This document shows, piece after piece, positions 1 to 7,385 of a stretch of DNA of 64,000 bases. Source of the stretch: Aequorivita sublithincola DSM 14238. Its GTDB lineage: Bacteria; Bacteroidota; Bacteroidia; Flavobacteriales; Flavobacteriaceae. The stretch covers positions 1,825,001 through 1,889,000 of the forward strand of contig NC_018013.1 in NCBI RefSeq assembly GCF_000265385.1. Reading direction: 5' to 3'. A program made the translations under genes and the position numbers. The first letter of the stretch is position 1. Every line of letters starts with the position of its first letter. Under the pieces are notes generated by a model. It was not told where the DNA came from and searched no databases. It saw only the letters and a program-made list of their open reading frames with translations.

Positions 1-528
1 TTTCTCTTTATGGGTTTGCGCAATTACCAAATAATAATCTGCGGTTCCACCGTTGGTAATCCAGTTTTTGGTACCGTTAATTATATAATGATCGCCGTCT
101 TCAATTGCGGTAGTTTTTTGTGAAGTAGCGTCACTACCAGCTTCTGGTTCGCTTAAACAGAATGCGCCAAGTTTTTCGCCAGTCGCTAATTTTGTAAGAT
201 ATTTTTGTTTTTGATCTTCGGAGCCATATTTTTCAAGTCCGTAACACACTAGAGAGTTGTTAACAGAAACGATTACAGAGCACGAAGCATCAATTTTGCT
301 CAATTCCTCCATCACTAAAACGTAGCTCATCGTATCCATTCCGCCACCGCCGTATTTTGGATCCACCATCATTCCCAGAAAACCGAGCTCCCCCATTTTC
401 TTTACTTGTTCGGCAGGAAATTTTTGAAGATTGTCACGTTCTATAACGCCCGGAAGCAATTCGGTACGTGCAAAATCGCGAGCGGCGTCGCGAATCATCA
501 TTTGTTCTTCGGATAGACTGAAATCCAT
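1..528 (-). CDS. Acyl-CoA dehydrogenase, N-terminal part (cut by window edge)
   Basis: The 176 visible residues are the first half of a flavin-dependent acyl-CoA dehydrogenase, which oxidises acyl-CoA to trans-2-enoyl-CoA in fatty or branched-chain acid breakdown. The start MDFSLSEEQ is the usual one for the family. It is followed by the helical N-terminal domain and, near residues 126-145, by CLSEPEAGSDA, a flavin and substrate-binding signature of the middle beta domain. Family members are about 380 residues long, so the C-terminal domain with the catalytic glutamate lies outside the window. Substrate chain length cannot be told from this part. The gene diverges from anmK. Confidence 0.93.
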   Translation of the reverse strand, partial: MDFSLSEEQMMIRDAARDFARTELLPGVIERDNLQKFPAEQVKKMGELGFLGMMVDPKYGGGGMDTMSYVLVMEELSKIDASCSVIVSVNNSLVCYGLEKYGSEDQKQKYLTKLATGEKLGAFCLSEPEAGSDATSQKTTAIEDGDHYIINGTKNWITNGGTADYYLVIAQTHKEK

Positions 529-540
529 AGGCTTTATTTT

Positions 541-710
541 TGAAAAAATTCTTGATTAAAGAATTGCAAATGTACTTTAAAAATAAAGCAAATCCCAAAT
601 CTCAAATTCCAAATAGCAAAAAGTACAGATTTTGGATTTTATCTTTTGAATTTTGAATTTTATTTGGAATTTGGAGTTTGTTATTTGGAATTTATTTAAA
701 ATTTGATTGG
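541..710. repeat. AT-rich CCAAATTC/TTTGGAATTTG intergenic repeat
   Basis: Between the acyl-CoA dehydrogenase and anmK the sequence alternates words of the type AAATCCCAAATCTCAAATTCC with their complements (TTTGGAATTTGG, TTATTTGGAATTT), giving a loose inverted repeat. The same vocabulary fills 25775-25985. It is non-coding in all frames. The right end supplies a TTTG used in the putative anmK promoter. Confidence 0.6.
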
Positions 711-718
711 TATCTTTA
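684..718 (+). promoter_or_regulatory. Putative anmK promoter
   Basis: TTTG at 684-687 and TATCTTTA at 711-718, spaced by 23 bases, fit the Bacteroidota -33/-7 pattern (TTTG, TAnnTTTG) except for the last base. The TTG start of anmK is 23 bases downstream of the -7 element. The 19 bases from 711 recur exactly at 7359. Confidence 0.4.
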
Positions 719-740
719 AATTTCAAATATTCACTAAACC

Positions 741-1802
741 TTGAAAAAAGAAACATATCATATTATTGGTGTAATGAGTGGCACCTCTCTGGATGGAATT
801 GATTTGGCAGAAATCATTTTCAATTATTCCGAAGAAAAATGGAGTTTTGAAATCCTCGCTGCTGAAACCGTTTCATATTCTTCGTTTTGGAAAGACGAGC
901 TTCGCGAAGCCGTCAATTGTTCCGAAGAAAAGCTGGAACGACTCGATTTTAAATACACCGAAAAGCTTTCAGAAGAAATTATAAAATTCATTAGAAAACA
1001 CAACATACGAGAAATTGACGCTGTTTGTAGTCACGGGCATACCATTTTGCATCGACCCGAAAAGGGGTTGACCTATCAAATTGGAAATCTTCCACGCATT
1101 TCAAAAATGCTTGGCAAAACTGTAGTTTGCGATTTTAGAGTGCAAGATGTTGAACTTGGCGGACAAGGCGCGCCATTAGTGCCGATAGGAGATAAGCTAC
1201 TTTTCCCTGAATATGATTATTGTTTAAATCTCGGAGGTTTTGCAAATTGTTCATTCGAAAAAAATGATAAACGCATCGCTTTCGATATTTGTCCTGCGAA
1301 TATCGTTTTAAATAAATACGCCGAAAAACTTGGGAATGATTTTGATGAAGGAGGAAAGATTGCAGCTTCAGGAAAAGTTGATAATAATTTGCTTCAGAAG
1401 TTAAACGAGCTTTCATTCTACAATGAAAATTCACCGAAATCCTTAGGTTTAGAATGGGTTAAAGAAAACATTTTTCCACTTTTGGAGACTTCGGAAATTT
1501 CTTCCGAAGATATTTTGAGAACTTTTACGGAGCATATTGCATTTCAACTTGCCAATCAGTTTTCAAAAGATTCTTCAGTTTTAATAACAGGCGGAGGCGC
1601 ATATAATTCTTTTTTGATTGAAAGATTGAAAGATTTGGCTTCAATTGAAGTGGTTATTCCTTTCGCAGAAATTGTTGAATACAAAGAAGCTTTGATTTTT
1701 GGGCTTTTAGGTGTCTTAAAATTGAGAGATGAGGTGAATTGTTTGTCCAGTGTTACTGGAGCTTCAAAGGATCATTCTTCGGGGAAAATATTCTCTCCAT
1801 AA
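741..1802 (+). CDS. anmK: Anhydro-N-acetylmuramic acid kinase
   Basis: Phosphorylates 1,6-anhydro-N-acetylmuramic acid to MurNAc-6-phosphate, recycling cell-wall sugars in the cytoplasm. The N-terminal phosphate-binding motif GVMSGTSLDGID (residues about 10-21), the HGHT segment (about 99), the GGQGAPLVP segment and the late ITGGGAYN glycine motif are all present. The 353 residues are slightly fewer than in proteobacterial homologues, as is normal in Bacteroidota. The TTG start gives MKKETYHIIGVMSGTS, which is needed because the first ATG (774) would cut into the ATP-binding motif. It is probably its own transcription unit. Confidence 0.95.
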   Translation: MKKETYHIIGVMSGTSLDGIDLAEIIFNYSEEKWSFEILAAETVSYSSFWKDELREAVNCSEEKLERLDFKYTEKLSEEIIKFIRKHNIREIDAVCSHGHTILHRPEKGLTYQIGNLPRISKMLGKTVVCDFRVQDVELGGQGAPLVPIGDKLLFPEYDYCLNLGGFANCSFEKNDKRIAFDICPANIVLNKYAEKLGNDFDEGGKIAASGKVDNNLLQKLNELSFYNENSPKSLGLEWVKENIFPLLETSEISSEDILRTFTEHIAFQLANQFSKDSSVLITGGGAYNSFLIERLKDLASIEVVIPFAEIVEYKEALIFGLLGVLKLRDEVNCLSSVTGASKDHSSGKIFSP

Positions 1803-1841
1803 TTTTTATTCAAAATAAATATAAAGCCTTGACAAGTTTTT

Positions 1842-1849
1842 TATATTTG
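1842..1849 (+). promoter_or_regulatory. -7 element upstream of the amino-acid dehydrogenase
   Basis: TATATTTG is a perfect match to the Bacteroidota -7 consensus TAnnTTTG and lies about 50 bases before the ATG at 1901. A TTGACA at 1829-1834 is too close to be a regular -33 element, so only the -7 element is claimed. Confidence 0.4.
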
Positions 1850-1900
1850 TCATCACGCTCCTTCGCATTAGCTAAGGAAAACTTTAACTCTCCGCATTAA

Positions 1901-3127
1901 ATGAAAGATTTACTAAAAAAGTACGAAGAAAAAGAACCCGAAATAGTTTTTCATTGGAATGACTCTGAAACAGAGGCTGAAGGCTGGACAGTAATAAATT
2001 CATTGCGTGGCGGTGCCGCGGGCGGTGGAACCCGAATGCGAAAGGGACTTGACTCTAACGAAGTACTTTCTCTTGCAAAAACAATGGAAGTTAAATTTAC
2101 CGTTGCTGGGCCTGCCATTGGTGGCGCCAAAAGCGGAATTAACTTTGACCCTCAGGATCCTCGTAAAAAAGGAGTGTTGGAACGTTGGTTTAAGGCAGTT
2201 TCACCTTTGCTGAAAGCGTATTACGGAACGGGTGGTGATCTAAATGTAGATGAAATTCACGAAGTGATACCAATGACCGAAGAAAGTGGTGTTTGGCATC
2301 CGCAAGAAGGTGTTTTCAACGGGCATTTCTCGCCGACGGAAGCTGATAAAATTAATAGAATTGGGCAATTGCGTCAAGGTGTTATAAAAGTATTGGAGAA
2401 TGTAAACTTTTCTCCAGATGTTTCCCGGAAATACACTGTGGCCGATATGATTACTGGTTATGGCGTTGCAGAAGCAGTTCGCCATTATTACGATATTTAT
2501 GGTGGAAGCGTAAAAGGAAAACGCGCCGTAGTCCAAGGTTTTGGAAACGTTGGTGCAGCGGCAGCCTATTATCTTTCACAAATGGGTGCTAAAATTGTTG
2601 GGATTATTGACCGCGATGGCGGCATCATCAACAAAGACGGTTTTTCTTTTGAAGAAATAAAACAACTCTTCCACAAAAAGGATGGCAACACGTTGGTTGC
2701 GGATAATATGATTCCTTTTAAAGAAATAAACGATAAAATTTGGAACCTAGAAACGGAGATTTTTGCTCCTTGTGCCGCTTCAAGATTGGTTACGCAAGAG
2801 CAGATTTCACAAATGATTGAAACAGGTCTGGAAGTGATTAGCTGCGGCGCTAATGTTCCTTTTGCAGACAAAGAAATTTTCTTTGGACCAATTATGGAAT
2901 ATACCGACGAGCGCGTTAGTTTAATTCCAGATTTTATCAGTAATTGCGGTATGGCACGTGTGTTTGCCTATTTTATGGAACGCAAAGTGCAAATGACAGA
3001 TGAAGCTATTTTCAACGATACATCCATTACCATCAAAAACGCTATTCAGAATACATTTGATAACAATAGCACCAAAACAAACATCAGCAAAACCGCTTTT
3101 GAAATTGCATTGAAACAATTAATATAA
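1901..3127 (+). CDS. Glu/Leu/Phe/Val-type amino acid dehydrogenase
   Basis: A 408-residue NAD(P)-dependent dehydrogenase that should interconvert an amino acid and its 2-oxo acid with ammonia. The N-terminal domain carries the dinucleotide-family signature around residues 36-46 (GGAAGGGTRM) and the glycine-rich segment with the catalytic lysine, GPAIGGAKSGI, at about residues 69-79. The Rossmann fold starts with GFGNVGAAAAY near residue 213. Substrate preference cannot be read with confidence, and leucine and glutamate types share these motifs. It is followed after 21 bases by nhaD, so co-transcription is likely. Confidence 0.9.
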   Translation: MKDLLKKYEEKEPEIVFHWNDSETEAEGWTVINSLRGGAAGGGTRMRKGLDSNEVLSLAKTMEVKFTVAGPAIGGAKSGINFDPQDPRKKGVLERWFKAVSPLLKAYYGTGGDLNVDEIHEVIPMTEESGVWHPQEGVFNGHFSPTEADKINRIGQLRQGVIKVLENVNFSPDVSRKYTVADMITGYGVAEAVRHYYDIYGGSVKGKRAVVQGFGNVGAAAAYYLSQMGAKIVGIIDRDGGIINKDGFSFEEIKQLFHKKDGNTLVADNMIPFKEINDKIWNLETEIFAPCAASRLVTQEQISQMIETGLEVISCGANVPFADKEIFFGPIMEYTDERVSLIPDFISNCGMARVFAYFMERKVQMTDEAIFNDTSITIKNAIQNTFDNNSTKTNISKTAFEIALKQLI

Positions 3128-3148
3128 TTAACTGTAACCAAGTATAGT

Positions 3149-4528
3149 ATGGCTTCAATCATCATTTTAATTTTCGTAATTGGGTATCTTTCCATCACTC
3201 TGGAGCATCCATTAAAATTGGATAAAACTGTGCCCGCGCTTATAATGGCATCATTAATATGGGCCGTTTTAGCCATCGGTTTTGTAAACGATTGGTTTGA
3301 TGTAATTAATAGTGACGAACAGGCTTTTAATTTCCTTTCTGGAGGCGAAACAGCCATGGAAGGTTTTGAAGGAACACTACTTCATCATTTAGGGAAAACT
3401 TCCGAAATCCTTATTTTCCTTATTGGAGCAATGACTATTGTTGAAATAATAGATCTTCATCGTGGTTTTGAAGTATTGAAAAGTGCAGTAAAGACAAAAA
3501 GTAAACGTAAACTACTTTGGATTATCGGGATAATTGCTTTTTTCCTTTCAGCGATTATTGATAACCTAACTGCAACTATCGTTTTGATAACGTTGTTAAG
3601 AAAACTGATACACAGAAGAGAAGATAGAATTTGGTATGCTGCATTGGTAGTTATCGCAGCAAATGCTGGTGGTGCTTGGTCTCCCATTGGAGACGTTACA
3701 ACAACCATGCTTTGGATAGCCAAGAAGCTAACCGCTGGAGGTCTTATTGAATTTGTAGTTTTACCATCAATAGTGTGTTTTGCAATTCCATTCTTAATTG
3801 CAAGTTATTTGCCAGCTTTCCGCGGAAATATTGAAGTGGATGCTAGAGAAGACAAAGACGAAGAAGCATTATTGAGCAGCAAAACCATGCTATTTTTAGG
3901 CCTTGGTATGATAATTTCTGTACCCGTATTTAAAACCATAACGCATTTACCGCCATATATGGGAATGATGTTGGCATTAGGTGTGGTCTGGCTTGTTTCA
4001 GAATACATTCATCCTGAAGAAGATTTCAGCAAAGAAAGAAGACATTTATATTCTGCACACAAAGCTCTTTCACGTATCGAAATTTCAAGTATTCTTTTCT
4101 TCCTTGGAATATTAATGGCAGTAGCTGGGCTAGAAAGTCTTGTTTATGGCGTTGTTAATGGAGAGGAAGTGGGAACACTTCGTTATGTTGCTGAAGTTTT
4201 GCAACAAGCTATTCCTAATCAAGATGTTGTTATTATTTTGTTGGGTATTCTATCCGCAATTATTGATAACGTACCGTTGGTAGCAGCTTCCATAGGAATG
4301 TATGATATGCCAATAGACTCTGTACTTTGGCACTTTATAGCCTATTCTGCTGGAACGGGTGGTAGTATGCTTATTATTGGCTCTGCCGCTGGTGTTGCCG
4401 CAATGGGAATGGAGCGTATAGATTTTATCTGGTATCTTAAGAAAATCACGTGGCTGGCTTTTATAGGCTTCATTGCAGGGGCTGGAGTATTTCTTTTGTT
4501 TGAAAGAGTCTTATTTCACCATACCTAA
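3149..4528 (+). CDS. nhaD: Sodium:proton antiporter, NhaD type
   Basis: A 459-residue polytopic inner-membrane protein of the ArsB/NhaD superfamily, exchanging Na+ (or Li+) for H+. The sequence shows about a dozen hydrophobic segments and the two pseudo-symmetric ion-binding repeats SAIIDNLTATIV (about 133-144) and SAIIDNVPLVAA (about 368-379), with the buried Asp-Asn pairs. GGAWSPIGDVTTTMLW (about 170-185) is the conserved re-entrant segment. It sits directly behind the amino-acid dehydrogenase, and the exbB-like gene follows after 48 bases. A marine or saline lifestyle is consistent but not proven. Confidence 0.93.
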   Translation: MASIIILIFVIGYLSITLEHPLKLDKTVPALIMASLIWAVLAIGFVNDWFDVINSDEQAFNFLSGGETAMEGFEGTLLHHLGKTSEILIFLIGAMTIVEIIDLHRGFEVLKSAVKTKSKRKLLWIIGIIAFFLSAIIDNLTATIVLITLLRKLIHRREDRIWYAALVVIAANAGGAWSPIGDVTTTMLWIAKKLTAGGLIEFVVLPSIVCFAIPFLIASYLPAFRGNIEVDAREDKDEEALLSSKTMLFLGLGMIISVPVFKTITHLPPYMGMMLALGVVWLVSEYIHPEEDFSKERRHLYSAHKALSRIEISSILFFLGILMAVAGLESLVYGVVNGEEVGTLRYVAEVLQQAIPNQDVVIILLGILSAIIDNVPLVAASIGMYDMPIDSVLWHFIAYSAGTGGSMLIIGSAAGVAAMGMERIDFIWYLKKITWLAFIGFIAGAGVFLLFERVLFHHT

Positions 4529-4576
4529 CAATTTCTGAAACCTATTATCGTTATTCACTAAAACAAAACCTTTTTT

Positions 4577-5281
4577 ATGTTAAACTTCTTTATTCAAGAG
4601 GGTGCCGAAGTTGCGCAAGATCTTGAACCTGTTGTCGAAGCCCAAGAGAAAACGCTTTCCATCATGGATTTATTAATGACTGGCGGTATAGCTGGTCAAA
4701 TAATTATTGCGGTTCTTTTTGTACTTCTTTTTGTAGCGGTCTATATTTATTTTGAAAGACTTTTTGCAATTAAAGCTGCAAACAAGATGGACGGTAACTT
4801 TATGAATCAAATCCGAGACCACGTTGCCAAAGGAAATATTCAAGCTGCAAAAGTACTTTGCGCACAGAATAATACGCCGGTTTCACATTTAACTGAAAAA
4901 GGAATTTCACGAATTGGAAGTCCTTTGGAAGATATTAATACCGCTATTGAAAATGCTGGTCGTTTGGAAGTTTATAAACTTGAAAAAAACGTAAGCGTTC
5001 TTGCAACAATTGCCGGAGCAGCACCCATGATTGGTTTCTTAGGAACAGTAATCGGGATGGTTTTGGCTTTTCATACACTTGCAACCAGTAGTGGCCAAGC
5101 CGAAATGGGAACCCTAGCTGAAGGTATTTATACAGCAATGACAACTACTGTAGCTGGATTAATTGTTGGTATTATTGCCTATATGGGCTACAACCATTTG
5201 GTAGTGCGGACCGATAAAGTGGTTCACCAGATGGAAGCCACAGCGGTAGATTTCCTTGACATGCTAAACGAGCCTGCTTAA
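4577..5281 (+). CDS. exbB: MotA/TolQ/ExbB proton channel family protein
   Basis: An inner-membrane channel subunit that uses proton-motive force to energise a TonB or Tol partner. The 234 residues include one hydrophobic segment at about 36-58 and two near 137-160 and 172-198 with the family sequence GTVIGMVLAFHTL and the polar-lined last helix (TAMTTTVAGLIVGI). The stop codon overlaps the ATG of the exbD-like gene by one base (TAATG), so the two are translationally coupled. Whether this set serves TonB or Tol-like functions cannot be read from sequence. Confidence 0.93.
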   Translation: MLNFFIQEGAEVAQDLEPVVEAQEKTLSIMDLLMTGGIAGQIIIAVLFVLLFVAVYIYFERLFAIKAANKMDGNFMNQIRDHVAKGNIQAAKVLCAQNNTPVSHLTEKGISRIGSPLEDINTAIENAGRLEVYKLEKNVSVLATIAGAAPMIGFLGTVIGMVLAFHTLATSSGQAEMGTLAEGIYTAMTTTVAGLIVGIIAYMGYNHLVVRTDKVVHQMEATAVDFLDMLNEPA

Positions 5282-5673
5282 TGAACTTACGAGGAAGAAA
5301 TAAAGTAAGTGCCGAGTTCAGCATGAGTTCCATGACAGACATTGTGTTTCTGTTGTTGGTATTCTTCTTGCTTACTTCGCCTGCTATAACGCCAGATGCT
5401 TTGGATTTAATACTTCCGAAAGCAAAAGGAAAAACGTCCAATGTTCAAAAAGCATCCGTAAGCATTACAAAAGATGGGGCATATTATGTGGACAAAGAAC
5501 GCGTAAGTGAATACAGCATTGAAAGCGAACTGAAAAAAGCACTCGCAGGACAAGAAGAACCAACGGTAATTCTACGTGCCGAAGAAGGCGTGCCTATTGA
5601 AGATGCCGTTTTTGTAATGGATATTGCCAATAGAAATAACTTCAAAGTAGTTCTGGCAGTCAGACCAAATTGA
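5281..5673 (+). CDS. exbD: ExbD/TolR biopolymer transport protein
   Basis: A 130-residue single-span protein. A short cytoplasmic N-terminus is followed by a transmembrane helix, MTDIVFLLLVFFLLTSP (about 18-34), which carries the critical aspartate at its start. A periplasmic domain ends in VVLAVRPN. It pairs with the upstream ExbB-like channel and is coupled to it by a one-base overlap. The TonB-like gene follows after a repeat-containing gap. Confidence 0.93.
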   Translation: MNLRGRNKVSAEFSMSSMTDIVFLLLVFFLLTSPAITPDALDLILPKAKGKTSNVQKASVSITKDGAYYVDKERVSEYSIESELKKALAGQEEPTVILRAEEGVPIEDAVFVMDIANRNNFKVVLAVRPN

Positions 5674-5706
5674 GTGTTCAGTATTCAGTAGCAGTTGGCA
5701 GTAGGC
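5674..5706. repeat. CAGT-rich intergenic repeat
   Basis: GTGTTCAGTATTCAGTAGCA followed by GTTGGCAGTAG, directly behind exbD. Related CAGT/ACTG words recur at 38290-38343 and 43591-43658, always between genes. Confidence 0.5.
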
Positions 5707-5816
5707 TCGCAATTTATCGCGTGCCCAAAGATTTTGAAAAATAGTCGTTACCTGATAAATCAGTTCTTTTATAAACTCCTATTTCAAAAAAACTTCACAA
5801 TCTTAAATTTAAAACC

Positions 5817-6635
5817 TTGAATATCTTAGATACAGAACATAAAAGAAAAAGTATGATCATCACGGTAATCGTGCATGTTATCATTCTTATTCTATTGTTT
5901 TATGTGGGAATGAAATATTTGGATCCACCATTGGAGCAGGGAATAGCAATCAATTTTGGTACTACGGAAACTGGCAGCGGAAACATTCAGCCTACTGAAA
6001 AAATACAATCTGCACCTCAAAAAACTACATCAGAACCTGTTTCGCAACCTAAATCTGTTGTAAAGGAAGAAGTCATTACCCAGGATAAAGAAGATGCTCC
6101 CGTAATTCAAAAAGAAAAGCCAAAGAAAGAACAAAAGGAAACTCCAGTAAAAGAGCAACCAAAAAAAGAAGTAAAAAAACCAGACCCAAAGCCTGATAAA
6201 GCTACAACAGATGCACTTTCCAGCATATTGAACGGTCCAAAAAGTGACGGTACTGCAAAAGGAGGCGAAGGTAACGATGGCAAACCAGGCGACAAAGGAA
6301 GTCCAGACGGAGATCCCAATGCCAGCAGCTATTATGGTACCGGAAAAAGCTTGGACGGCGACGGCAATTATTTACTTGGTGGAAGAAAGGCTCTAAACAA
6401 AGAAAAATTTGTGCAAGACTGCAATGAAGCAGGAACAGTAGTTGTAAGTATTGAAGTTGACCGAAACGGAAAAGTAATAAGCGCAACGCCTGGCGTTCGT
6501 GGAACTACAAATAATTCAAAATGCCTTACGGAACCTGCAAAGCGAGCAGCTTTAGCCACAAAATTCAACGCAGACGATAAAGCTCCTGCAAAACAGATTG
6601 GAAAAATTATCTATAGGTTTAGTCTTTCTGAATAA
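5817..6635 (+). CDS. TonB-like energy transducer
   Basis: A 272-residue protein with the TonB plan: a short basic N-terminus, one membrane anchor (about residues 12-31, MIITVIVHVIILILLFYVGM), a Lys/Pro/Glu-rich periplasmic spacer (about 60-135), a glycine-rich stretch and a C-terminal domain (about 195-272) ending YRFSLSE. It should couple the ExbB/ExbD pair upstream to outer-membrane receptors. The TTG start is chosen because it gives the basic segment MNILDTEHKRKS before the anchor. Exact receptor partners are unknown. Confidence 0.85.
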   Translation: MNILDTEHKRKSMIITVIVHVIILILLFYVGMKYLDPPLEQGIAINFGTTETGSGNIQPTEKIQSAPQKTTSEPVSQPKSVVKEEVITQDKEDAPVIQKEKPKKEQKETPVKEQPKKEVKKPDPKPDKATTDALSSILNGPKSDGTAKGGEGNDGKPGDKGSPDGDPNASSYYGTGKSLDGDGNYLLGGRKALNKEKFVQDCNEAGTVVVSIEVDRNGKVISATPGVRGTTNNSKCLTEPAKRAALATKFNADDKAPAKQIGKIIYRFSLSE

Positions 6636-6709
6636 TTGGTCAATAAATTTATGTCATTTTCATAAAGCTTAAAATTCACTATCTATATTGAAGTTTAAAA
6701 GATTGAGTT

Positions 6710-7053
6710 ATGACTATTATCAAAATACAAGAGGATATAAAAGGCTTGGAAAAAACGACCTTTAAAACCATTGCTGAGGCGCACAGAGCATTGGGGAAAG
6801 CACGAAGATTTCTCCAAACCTTCCGCTCGATGAAGCCGTTGAATCTATAAAATATCAAGACGATAAGATCATTGTTTATAGAAAGGACGGCGAAATTGAA
6901 ATTCATGCACCAATGGTCGATCAGGATACAAATGAGATATTCGATTTGGATTTTCGACCACTTACCAAAGAAGAACTAACTCCCGAAATATTAAAAAGTC
7001 TTAAAAATTTTCGAAAGAATTTTAATCCCGATGACTTAATCGATATTCGATGA
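6710..7053 (+). pseudogene. Antitoxin gene of a RelE-like pair, frame broken
   Basis: From the ATG at 6710 the frame reads MTIIKIQEDIKGLEKTTFKT and runs to a TAA at 6848. The conserved continuation (ISPNLPLDEAVESIKYQDDK, then HAPMVDQDTNEIFDLDF) lies in the -1 frame, open from 6778 to the TGA at 7051-7053. That TGA overlaps the toxin ATG by four bases (ATGA), as in intact toxin-antitoxin operons. One missing base between about 6778 and 6830 explains both halves. Internal re-initiation at ATG 6913 would give only 46 residues. It could also be a sequencing error. Confidence 0.65.
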
Positions 7054-7289
7054 AAATAGTTGAAAAGGATGCTTCGATTTTAAAATATCTAAAAAAGAGA
7101 AATATCGTTAAACTCTACATAAAAGCCAAACTATATTTGGAAGCAGACTTGACGGAAAATGCAAATTTAAAATTACTCAAACCTAAAAGCAGCTTAATTT
7201 TTTCTTTTCGAATTACCAAAGAGCACCGAGCACTTGCAGTAAAAGAAAACGATGTTCTCATAGTTTTTGAAATTTCGGACTATCAATAG
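7050..7289 (+). CDS. RelE/ParE-like toxin of a toxin-antitoxin pair
   Basis: A 79-residue basic protein. The final third, FSFRITKEHRALAVKENDVLIVFEISDY split over two strands, follows the RelE/YoeB pattern of an Arg-containing beta strand, HR, and a late hydrophobic strand. Such proteins cut mRNA on the ribosome. The gene is intact and starts inside the stop of the upstream antitoxin frame (ATGA overlap). Assignment to RelE rather than another small ribonuclease rests on fold-like pattern and gene order only. Confidence 0.6.
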   Translation: MKIVEKDASILKYLKKRNIVKLYIKAKLYLEADLTENANLKLLKPKSSLIFSFRITKEHRALAVKENDVLIVFEISDYQ

Positions 7290-7358
7290 GCAAAATCGAA
7301 ATCATTAGTCTTCTTTTAAAATAAATATTTCCTAATAAAAAAACCTTTCATTTTTCAG

Positions 7359-7366
7359 TATCTTTA
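7359..7366 (+). promoter_or_regulatory. -7-like element before the T9SS lipoprotein gene
   Basis: TATCTTTA starts a 19-base word, TATCTTTAAATTTCAAATA, identical to 711-729 in front of anmK. It lies 20 bases before the ATG at 7386. Confidence 0.35.
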
Positions 7367-7385
7367 AATTTCAAATAAAGATGCT

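Noticed and set aside
6791..6799. Programmed -1 frameshift site in the antitoxin gene
   Set aside because: TTG GGG AAA permits re-pairing of the P-site codon only. The A-site would change from AAA to GAA, and no stimulatory hairpin is evident. A plain base loss is simpler.
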